The position numbers were made by a program, and so were the translations under genes. A model generated the notes under the pieces. That model did not search any database. It was not told the origin of the DNA and saw nothing but the letters and a program-made list of their open reading frames with translations. 21,942 bases of DNA from DUAL01 sp036012565 (lineage in GTDB: Bacteria; Bacteroidota; Bacteroidia; Flavobacteriales; BACL11), in the NCBI GenBank assembly GCA_036012565.1, contig DASCPP010000005.1, forward strand, positions 1 through 21,942, written 5' to 3'. Below are positions 8,968 to 14,768 of this stretch, piece after piece (positions within the stretch are counted from its first letter, which is position 1; each line of letters opens with the position of its first letter).

Positions 8968-10333
8968 AAGAATCAAAATATTATTACTCACGTCCCTACT
9001 TTTTATAGGAAGCTTTGATACTTATTCTCAGCAAAAAAAGGAGCAAGTAAATAGAATTCTTTTCATTTTTGACGCTTCACAATCTATGCTTGGCAGATGG
9101 CAATCTGGTAGAAAAATTGATATTGCCAGAAAATTGCTTTACAATATGTTAGATAGCTTAAAAACAATGGATAATCTAGAAATTGGCTTAAGAGTTTACG
9201 GCCATCAGAAAAGTTTTCCCCCTCAAGATTGTGATGACACCAGATTAGAAGTTGATTTTGGAAAAAGTAATGATGTTACCGAAAGAATTAAAGCAAAGTT
9301 AAAAATGATTCGGGCGAGAGGAACCACTCCTATTGCTATATCCTTAGAAAAAGGAGCTTACGATTTTCCTAAAACAGATAATAGCAGGAATATTATCATT
9401 TTAATTACGGATGGAAGAGAGGAATGCAATATGGATCCTTGCTCGGTTTCTAGGCTTTTGCAAAGAGAAGGAATTATTCTCAAACCATTTGTTATTGGTG
9501 TTGGATTAGATGAAACTTACAAGAAAACTTTTGATTGTGTCGGCACCTATTATGATGCTTCAAAAGAAAAGGATTTTGAAACTGTACTTCAAGTAGTTAT
9601 CTCCCATGTGTTAAACTCCACTACTGCTCAAGTTAATTTGTTAGATGAGAGTGAAAAACCAACAGAGACTAATGTAAATCTCACTTTTTATGATGAGTCT
9701 TCTGCTTTAGCAAAATACAATTTTGTGCATACCATGAACCACAAAGGAAACCCTGACACTATGAGTATTGATCCCATACTTAAATACAAAGTAGTAGCAC
9801 ATACTATTCCTTCAGTAGAGTCTGAATTAGTTTCACTTACTCCTGGCAAGCACACCATTATTCCTATCAACACTCCACAGGGATTTTTGGAAGTAAAAAT
9901 GCAAAGCAAGAAAGATTATCAATTTATCATTAGAAAGTCAGGGGAATCAGCAACCTTACATGTACAAGAAACCAATACAAAGCAAAAGTATTTGACAGGT
10001 AAATACGATATTGAAGTGCTGACTATTCCAAGATTTACTATTAAAGGTATTGAAATAAAACAATCGAAAACAACTACAATTAATATGCCTAATACAGGTA
10101 CAGCCAATATTCTTTTACCCTCAAAAGGCGATGGTGGAATTTACAGATTTAAAGATAATCTGTGGGAACAAGTCTATCCTATTAATGATAATATACAAAG
10201 GATAAAACTTTATTTACTTCCAGGAAACTATAAGATTGTATTTCGTTCTAGATCAGCAAAACAGTATATGTATACTAACGAAAAAGATTTTAAAGTGCAA
10301 TCAGGGAAATCAAAATTAATAAAACTATACTAA
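8957..10333 (+). CDS. Secreted VWA-domain protein (von Willebrand factor type A), embedded between the transketolase halves
   Basis: This 458-residue exported protein starts with GTG at 8957, overlapping the transketolase N gene by 11 nt. The choice is supported by the signal peptide that follows directly (hydrophobic core ILLLTSLLFIGSF, likely cut after TYS near residue 24). The VWA domain (about 31-220) has a complete metal-ion adhesion site: DASQS (D39, S41, S43), the loop threonine in RGTTPIA (T123/T124), and the aspartate in ITDGREE (D152). Cysteines at C157 and C162 in ITDGREECNMDPC could pair. The C-terminal half (about 220-458) is beta-rich and probably one or more Ig-like sandwiches; I recognise no catalytic motif. 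Related proteins of unknown function occur in Bacteroidota. It is separated from the transketolase C gene by only 3 nt, so co-transcription is nearly certain, yet its product goes to the envelope while its neighbours are cytoplasmic. Confidence 0.88.
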   Translation: MITKRIKILLLTSLLFIGSFDTYSQQKKEQVNRILFIFDASQSMLGRWQSGRKIDIARKLLYNMLDSLKTMDNLEIGLRVYGHQKSFPPQDCDDTRLEVDFGKSNDVTERIKAKLKMIRARGTTPIAISLEKGAYDFPKTDNSRNIIILITDGREECNMDPCSVSRLLQREGIILKPFVIGVGLDETYKKTFDCVGTYYDASKEKDFETVLQVVISHVLNSTTAQVNLLDESEKPTETNVNLTFYDESSALAKYNFVHTMNHKGNPDTMSIDPILKYKVVAHTIPSVESELVSLTPGKHTIIPINTPQGFLEVKMQSKKDYQFIIRKSGESATLHVQETNTKQKYLTGKYDIEVLTIPRFTIKGIEIKQSKTTTINMPNTGTANILLPSKGDGGIYRFKDNLWEQVYPINDNIQRIKLYLLPGNYKIVFRSRSAKQYMYTNEKDFKVQSGKSKLIKLY

Positions 10334-10336
10334 TTT

Positions 10337-11272
10337 ATGGAAATGAAAGATACACGATCAGGATTTGGAGCAGGACTTACCGAGCTTGGAAGAGAAAACA
10401 CTAATGTTGTTGCACTTTGTGCTGACCTTACTGGTTCACTAAAAATGAATGATTTTAAAAGTGAAAATCCTGATAGATTTTTTCAAATTGGTATTGCTGA
10501 AGCAAATATGATTGGTATTGCTGCTGGTATGACAATTGGAGGTAAAATCCCTTTTACAGGAACTTTCGCCAATTTCTCTACTTCCAGAGTGTATGACCAA
10601 ATTAGGCAGTCAGTGGCCTATTCTGAAAAAAATGTAAAAATATGCGCTTCACATGCAGGGGTTACATTAGGAGAGGATGGAGCAACACATCAAGTATTAG
10701 AAGATATTGGAATGATGAAAATGCTACCAAATATGGTGGTTATTAACCCTTGTGATTATAATCAAACCAAAGCTGCAACCATTGTAATTGCCGATTATGA
10801 AGGCCCTGTATATTTACGTTTTGGTAGACCAAAAGTGCCAAATTTTACACCAGAAGATCAAACATTTGAGATTGGTAAAGCAATAAATCTGAAAGAGGGA
10901 ACGGATATCACTATAGTTGCAACAGGGCATTTGGTTTGGGAAGCATTGGAAGCTGCAAAAACTTTGGGTGATGAAGGGATATCAGTAGAAGTTCTAAATA
11001 TGCACACCATTAAACCTCTAGACGAAAAAGCTATCTTAAACTCTGTAAGCAAAACTAAATGTATAGTTACTGCTGAAGAACATATGTTAAATGGCGGATT
11101 AGGTGATAGTATAGCGCAATTATTAAGTAGAAATAGCCCTACTCCAATGGAAATGGTTGGAGTAGATGACACTTTTGGAGAAAGCGGACCGCCAATGCAA
11201 TTATTGGAAAAATACAGATTAGATGCAAAATCTATTGTTGCAGCAGCTAAAAAAGTAATTGCTAGAAAGTGA
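10337..11272 (+). CDS. Transketolase C-terminal subunit (pyrimidine-binding half)
   Basis: This 311-residue protein is the partner half of the transketolase N subunit encoded at 8122-8967. It carries the Pyr domain with the catalytic glutamate that activates thiamine diphosphate (E55 in QIGIAEANMIGIAAGM). The conserved FTGTFANFSTSRVYDQIRQS segment, SHAGVTLGEDGATHQ, and the transketolase C-terminal domain (ITIVATGHLVWEALEAA onward, about 190-311) follow. The length and domain order are typical of the stand-alone C subunit. The ATG at 10337 lies 3 nt after the VWA gene stop. It is the last gene of this operon; a 143-bp spacer with a strong hairpin follows. Confidence 0.96.
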   Translation: MEMKDTRSGFGAGLTELGRENTNVVALCADLTGSLKMNDFKSENPDRFFQIGIAEANMIGIAAGMTIGGKIPFTGTFANFSTSRVYDQIRQSVAYSEKNVKICASHAGVTLGEDGATHQVLEDIGMMKMLPNMVVINPCDYNQTKAATIVIADYEGPVYLRFGRPKVPNFTPEDQTFEIGKAINLKEGTDITIVATGHLVWEALEAAKTLGDEGISVEVLNMHTIKPLDEKAILNSVSKTKCIVTAEEHMLNGGLGDSIAQLLSRNSPTPMEMVGVDDTFGESGPPMQLLEKYRLDAKSIVAAAKKVIARK

Positions 11273-11342
11273 TTTAGACTACTACGCTTCTAGATATTAG
11301 TATTAGGACAATAGAAAATAGATTATAGTCCACAGAAATAAT

Positions 11343-11403
11343 GTTGTCATCCTGTTTTAGCATTCCCCTCTAATAAGAGGGGTAGGGGTATGATTGAGAA
11401 AGG
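11343..11403. repeat. REP-like intergenic element with a perfect hairpin
   Basis: Within the spacer after the transketolase operon, CCCCTCT (11365-11371) and AGAGGGG (11376-11382) form a perfect 7-bp G+C-rich stem with an AATA loop. TAGGGGTATG follows, and the block is preceded by TTGTCATCCTG. This G+C-rich block stands out sharply from its A+T-rich surroundings. Similar CCCCTCT...AGAGGGGTnAGGGG blocks recur as intergenic repeats in Bacteroidota genomes, as I recall. No U-run follows, so it is not a textbook terminator, although it may still stabilise or end the upstream mRNA. Confidence 0.45.
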
Positions 11404-11421
11404 TATAAAAACTAGCAACTG

Positions 11422-11967
11422 ATTACAAATAACACAGATAAAGAATTACTTAATTTATTCCAAAATCCTGACACTTCAAAACAGGGCTTTAATCTTATAG
11501 TCCGTAACTTTCAAGAGAGGATTTATTGGCATGTTCGTAAAATTGTAATTGACCATGATGATGCAAATGATGTGGTGCAAAACACCTTCATTAAGGCATG
11601 GAAAGCATTGCCAAATTTCAGGAGAGATTCTAAATTATACACTTGGATTTATAGAATTGCAACCAATGAGTCTATTACATTCTTGAAAAAGAAAAGAAAA
11701 CATCTTTTTCAATCAATTGATGAGGTTTCTTTTTCCTTATCTGCTAAAATAGAGGGACCTCATTTTGATGGAGATGAGATTGAAAAAAAATTGCAAAAAG
11801 CCATTCTCACCCTTCCAACAAAACAAAGATTAGTTTTTAATATGCGCTATTATGATGAAATAAAATATGAGGAGATGGCCTTGATATTAAATACTTCTGT
11901 TGGCGCACTAAAAGCTTCATATCACCATGCCAAAAATAAAATTGAAGATTATTTGAAAACAAATTAA
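11422..11967 (+). CDS. ECF-type RNA polymerase sigma factor with a noncanonical start (ATT or CTG inferred)
   Basis: The protein is a sigma-70 family, extracytoplasmic-function sigma factor that would direct RNA polymerase to stress-response promoters. From an inferred ATT at 11422 it is 181 residues, the normal ECF length. Region 2 spans about 20-85 (GFNLIVRNFQERIYWHVRK, then DHDDANDVVQNTFIKAW), followed by YTWIYRIATNE. Region 4 spans about 120-175 (LPTKQRLVFNMRYYDEIKYE and the helix-turn-helix AYHH-type segment ASYHHAKNKIEDYL). The frame is open back to a TAG at 11413-11415, yet contains no ATG, GTG or TTG before GTG at 11572. Starting there would remove the first 50 residues, including region 2.1. 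I therefore extend upstream; CTG at 11419 is the alternative. A sequencing error or real ATT initiation both remain possible. It heads a three-gene operon with a probable anti-sigma factor and a periplasmic sensor. Confidence 0.8.
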   Translation: MTNNTDKELLNLFQNPDTSKQGFNLIVRNFQERIYWHVRKIVIDHDDANDVVQNTFIKAWKALPNFRRDSKLYTWIYRIATNESITFLKKKRKHLFQSIDEVSFSLSAKIEGPHFDGDEIEKKLQKAILTLPTKQRLVFNMRYYDEIKYEEMALILNTSVGALKASYHHAKNKIEDYLKTN

Positions 11968-11998
11968 ACTATTTATAAAAAAAAACATCTTATAACTG

Positions 11999-12367
11999 AT
12001 GAACAAAAAAATTGACATAGGAAAATTAGAAAAAAGAAATCCTTATATAGTGCCAGAAGATTATTTTTTGGCTCTTATACCCAATATAATAGATAAAGTA
12101 GATACCCCAGAGAAAAGACATATTTTTTCTGCTTTTCAGCTACAAACCATTGCTCCAACTTTTGCAATGCTTCTTATTGTTTTTTCAGCAGTTTGGTATA
12201 ATAATCAAAACCAAGATATAACAAATGAAGATCTGGCAGAACTACTTACCTTTTATGATGTAGAAGATGAGCTTTTATTAGAATTTGTTAATCTGAAACA
12301 AGAAGAAACAATTGATGATGATTTATTAAATGAATTTAATTATAACGAACTAATTTATGAACTCTAA
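11999..12367 (+). CDS. Small single-pass membrane protein, probable anti-sigma factor for the adjacent ECF sigma
   Basis: This 122-residue protein has an N-terminal cytoplasmic segment of about 47 residues with the motif NPYIVPEDYFLALIPNI (14-30). Similar short NP-x-VPE-x-YF segments begin many Bacteroidota proteins encoded beside ECF sigma factors. One transmembrane helix follows (about 48-67, IAPTFAMLLIVFSAVWY). The C-terminal tail (68-122) is strongly acidic, with about 17 Asp/Glu and a single Lys. It lacks the zinc-anti-sigma motif HxxxCxxC and contains no cysteine at all. The gene starts 31 nt after the sigma gene stop and ends 11 nt before the sensor gene. The anti-sigma role is inferred from position, size and topology; the family is not one I can name with certainty. 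Confidence 0.6.
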   Translation: MNKKIDIGKLEKRNPYIVPEDYFLALIPNIIDKVDTPEKRHIFSAFQLQTIAPTFAMLLIVFSAVWYNNQNQDITNEDLAELLTFYDVEDELLLEFVNLKQEETIDDDLLNEFNYNELIYEL

Positions 12368-12378
12368 AAACAAAAAAC

Positions 12379-12828
12379 ATGAACTTTAAAATCTTAATTA
12401 TCGCAATGCTTTGTCCTTTTTTTATGTTCGCACAATACCACAAGATGGATAAAAAAAGAGAGAAAATTGAAGTACAAAAGATAGCATTCATTACAAAACA
12501 ATTAGACTTCACTCCTGAAGAAGCGCAAAAATTCTGGCCAGTTTATAATCAATTTTCTGAAGCAAAAGAGCAATTATATGAACAAAGTCGAAAGAATAGA
12601 AAAGATATTGACGATTTGTCCGAAAGTGAGATTGAAAAATTGATTGATAACCATATTATCTTAGATCAAAAGAAATTAGATCTAAAGAAAAAATATCATA
12701 CGGAATTCAAAAAGATTTTAAGTAATAAGAAAATTGCAAAACTTTATCGTGCAGAACAGATGTTTAAAAAAGATCTCCTGAAAAGATTGAAAGGAAGAAA
12801 AGAAAAGTCAGATTATAGAAAAAGATAA
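12379..12828 (+). CDS. Periplasmic Spy/CpxP-like protein, probable sensor of the ECF sigma system
   Basis: This 149-residue protein has a signal peptide (MNFKILIIAMLCPFFMFAQ, likely cut after FMFA at residue 18). The mature part is almost entirely alpha-helical and very rich in Lys/Arg/Glu. The segment ITKQLDFTPEEAQKFWPVYN (39-58) is typical of Bacteroidota proteins annotated as sensors of ECF-type sigma factors, which are related to the Spy/CpxP/CnrX superfamily of helical hairpin proteins that bind unfolded protein or metal. I see no LTxxQ motif in its strict form and few histidines, so metal sensing is not evident. It is the third gene of the sigma operon. Its basic mature chain could pair with the acidic periplasmic tail of the neighbouring membrane protein, which is inference from composition. 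Confidence 0.7.
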   Translation: MNFKILIIAMLCPFFMFAQYHKMDKKREKIEVQKIAFITKQLDFTPEEAQKFWPVYNQFSEAKEQLYEQSRKNRKDIDDLSESEIEKLIDNHIILDQKKLDLKKKYHTEFKKILSNKKIAKLYRAEQMFKKDLLKRLKGRKEKSDYRKR

Positions 12829-12876
12829 GATGAATGGTATTATAATAGAATAATACACTCTATCTTCTTATTTTTG
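12822..12876 (+). terminator. Nested inverted repeats with a T-rich tail after the sigma operon (weak terminator candidate)
   Basis: GTATTAT (12837-12843) and ATAATAC (12850-12856) form a perfect 7-bp stem with a 6-nt loop. An outer AAGATA (12822-12827) pairs with TATCTT (12861-12866), and CTTATTTTT follows. The stem is nearly all A:T, so it is weak, and its tail merges with the -7 box of the next gene. Confidence 0.28.
12869..12876 (+). promoter_or_regulatory. Bacteroidota-type -7 box directly before the aminotransferase start
   Basis: TATTTTTG matches TAnnTTTG and ends only 4 nt before the ATG at 12881. If used, transcription would begin at or within a base or two of the start codon, giving a leaderless mRNA. 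No -33 TTG is visible at the usual spacing. Confidence 0.4.
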
Positions 12877-12880
12877 CCGC

Positions 12881-14059
12881 ATGAGTAGTGCAAAAAACAT
12901 CTTTAAAAAATATCAAGCACAAACCTTTCCATTTCCTTCTTGTTTGGAAATTGAAAGAGCCAAAGGAAGTTATATAACGGATGTAAAAGGAAGAAAATAC
13001 CTAGATTTTGTAGCGGGAGTTTCTGCTTGCACATTGGGGCACTCGAACCCTATTATAACAGATGCTGTAGAAAAACAATTAGATAAATATACCCATGTAA
13101 TGGTATATGGTGAATATATCCAATCCCCACAATATAAGTTAGCTAAATTATTAGCAGATAATCTCCCTAAAAGTTTAGATTGTACATATTTCACTAATTC
13201 CGGTACAGAAGCAATTGAAGGAGCTATGAAGTTGGCTAAAAGAGCTACATGTCGTTCTGAGATTATTTCTTGTAGAAATTCTTATCATGGTTCTACCCAA
13301 GGTGCACTAAGTATTATGGGAAATGAAGAAAAGAAAGCAAAATTCCGACCTCTACTTCCTGATTGTTATCAGATTATTTTTAATAATACGAGTACATTAG
13401 AAAATATTACAAATAAAACGGCAGCAGTGGTTATTGAACCAATTCAAGGGGCTACTGGATTTGTTATTCCTACAAATAAATTTTTACAAAAAGTAAGGAA
13501 GAAGTGTAATGAAACAGGAGCCATCTTAATTTTTGATGAAATACAAACTTGCTTTGGAAGATTAGGAACTTTATTTGGATTTGAGAAATTTAATATGATC
13601 CCAGATATACTTTGTATTGCAAAAGGCATGGGTGCTGGTATGCCAATTGGCGCATTTATTTCTTCAAAGGAATTAATGAGTTTACTCACATTTAAGCCAC
13701 AATTAGGGCACATTACAACTTTTGGTGGACATCCTGTAAATTGTGCAGCATCTTTAGCTTGTTTAGATTATTTACTTACTACTGAGATTATGAAGGAAGT
13801 AGAACAAAAAGAACAACAATTTAGAATGCATTTAAATCATCCAAAAATTAAAGAAATAAGAGGAAAAGGACTTATGTTGGCTATAGAACTTGAAGACGAG
13901 TTACTAGCTAAAAATGTAGTAGAACAATCTTTAGAAAACGGATTGATTTTATTCTACTTCCTATTTACCAGAACAGCAATCCGAATAACTCCACCTTTAA
14001 CTATTTCAGAGGAAGAAATAATTGAGGGATGTGAGATAATTAAAGGAATATTAGATTAG
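12881..14059 (+). CDS. Class III pyridoxal-phosphate aminotransferase (aspartate aminotransferase family, acetylornithine/ornithine type)
   Basis: This 392-residue fold-type I aminotransferase uses pyridoxal phosphate to move an amino group from an omega-amino donor to a keto acid. Visible landmarks are the phosphate-binding TNSGTEAIEGAMKLAKR (105-121), the cofactor-stacking SYHGSTQG (134-141), IFDEIQTCFGRLG (217-229, cofactor aspartate D219) and the Schiff-base lysine K248 in CIAKGMGAGMPIGA. The C-terminal IRGKGLMLAIELED is also typical. The closest families are ArgD and ornithine/4-aminobutyrate aminotransferases. The substrate cannot be read from the sequence, and no arginine-pathway gene lies nearby. 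EIQTCFGRLG departs slightly from the usual EVQTGFGRTG. The gene stands alone between the sigma operon and the convergent methyltransferase gene, with which it shares stop-codon bases. Confidence 0.93.
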   Translation: MSSAKNIFKKYQAQTFPFPSCLEIERAKGSYITDVKGRKYLDFVAGVSACTLGHSNPIITDAVEKQLDKYTHVMVYGEYIQSPQYKLAKLLADNLPKSLDCTYFTNSGTEAIEGAMKLAKRATCRSEIISCRNSYHGSTQGALSIMGNEEKKAKFRPLLPDCYQIIFNNTSTLENITNKTAAVVIEPIQGATGFVIPTNKFLQKVRKKCNETGAILIFDEIQTCFGRLGTLFGFEKFNMIPDILCIAKGMGAGMPIGAFISSKELMSLLTFKPQLGHITTFGGHPVNCAASLACLDYLLTTEIMKEVEQKEQQFRMHLNHPKIKEIRGKGLMLAIELEDELLAKNVVEQSLENGLILFYFLFTRTAIRITPPLTISEEEIIEGCEIIKGILD

Positions 14060-14697
14060 TTTTTATTGCTCAGCATAGGCACAAATGAGAATTTTCCATG
14101 AGTAGTAATTCTATTCTCTGTATTTGAAATTTTTTCTAATAGTTTCATTTCTTGTATGTTTCCACTTCCTATTGGAGCAACCAATTTCCCTCCAATTTTT
14201 AACTGATTAATTAATGCATTTGGTATTTCAGAAGCTCCACAAGTAATAATTATCTTGTCGAATGGAGCTAAAGTAGCTAATCCTTTATAGCCATCTCCAT
14301 AAAAAAACTTGCAGTTGTAGCCAATTTTAGGTAAAAACTCTTTTGTTTTTTGATAAAGTTCCTTTTGTCTTTCAATGGTATAAACCACCCCTTCCATTGA
14401 TACCAAAACTGCTGCTTGATAGCCAGAGCCAGTTCCTATTTCTAATATTTTATCATGTTGTTTTACATCTAAAAGTTCGGTTTGTGCAGCAACCGTAAAT
14501 GGTTGTGAGATGGTTTGCCCAGCCCCTATCGGAAAAGCATTATCCTCATAAGCAAAACCAATAAATGCATTATCCATAAAAAGATGCCTTGGAATTTTGC
14601 CAATTGCTACTAGCACTTTCTGCTGTTTTATTCCTTTTTGACTAATGGTTTCTACCAGTTTTTTCCTTAGCCCCTGATGTTTGAATGTGTCTTGCAT
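14056..14697 (-). CDS. pcm: Protein-L-isoaspartate(D-aspartate) O-methyltransferase
   Basis: This 213-residue protein repairs age-damaged proteins by S-adenosylmethionine-dependent methylation of isoaspartyl residues. It shows the family signature FPIGAGQTISQPFTVAAQTE (55-74, with the active-site Ser64 in QTISQP) and SAM motif I, ILEIGTGSGYQAAVL (84-98). YTIERQKEL (motif post-I) and FFYGDGYKGLATLAPFDKII (motif II region) follow. No signal peptide is present, so it is cytoplasmic. The ATG at 14697 is supported by a good Shine-Dalgarno sequence, AAGGAG (14707-14712 on the minus strand), with 9 nt spacing, unusual for this window. The stop codon interlocks with that of the convergent aminotransferase. 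It is transcribed divergently from the Gfo/Idh operon across a 71-bp gap. Confidence 0.96.
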   Translation of the reverse strand: MQDTFKHQGLRKKLVETISQKGIKQQKVLVAIGKIPRHLFMDNAFIGFAYEDNAFPIGAGQTISQPFTVAAQTELLDVKQHDKILEIGTGSGYQAAVLVSMEGVVYTIERQKELYQKTKEFLPKIGYNCKFFYGDGYKGLATLAPFDKIIITCGASEIPNALINQLKIGGKLVAPIGSGNIQEMKLLEKISNTENRITTHGKFSFVPMLSNKN

Positions 14698-14706
14698 TAT
14701 AATTCT

Positions 14707-14712
14707 CTCCTT
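14707..14712 (-). promoter_or_regulatory. Shine-Dalgarno sequence of pcm
   Basis: AAGGAG on the minus strand with 9 nt between it and the ATG at 14697. It is the clearest ribosome-binding site in the window and fixes the pcm start. Confidence 0.6.
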
Positions 14713-14715
14713 AAA

Positions 14716-14745
14716 TTGTTATTCGATTAAAAAACTTTATTTTCG
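14716..14745 (+). promoter_or_regulatory. Bacteroidota-type promoter (-33 TTG, -7 TATTTTCG) for the Gfo/Idh operon
   Basis: TTG (14716-14718), a 19-bp spacer and TATTTTCG (14738-14745) match the Bacteroidota primary sigma promoter, with one change from TAnnTTTG. The -7 box ends 23 bp before the ATG at 14769. It is the only promoter in the window for which I see both elements at correct spacing. Confidence 0.55.
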
Positions 14746-14768
14746 CCAGAAAAATACATTACAAAAGA

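Noticed and set aside
8957..10333. The VWA protein as part of a MoxR/VWA (RavA-ViaA-like) or Bat aerotolerance system
   Set aside because: No MoxR-type AAA+ ATPase, Bat-type TM anchor or TPR gene is adjacent. The protein has a cleavable signal peptide and a beta-rich C-terminus, unlike BatA/BatB.
11572..11967. Sigma factor starting at GTG 11572 (131 residues)
   Set aside because: This start deletes region 2.1 and most of region 2.2, while the upstream in-frame translation clearly continues the sigma-70 region 2 pattern.
12881..14059. The aminotransferase as the GnnB partner of the Gfo/Idh dehydrogenase (lipid A UDP-GlcNAc 3-amine pathway)
   Set aside because: GnnB belongs to the DegT/DnrJ/EryC1 family. 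This protein is class III (DEIQ, K248 in AKGMGAGMP), so the pairing is not supported.
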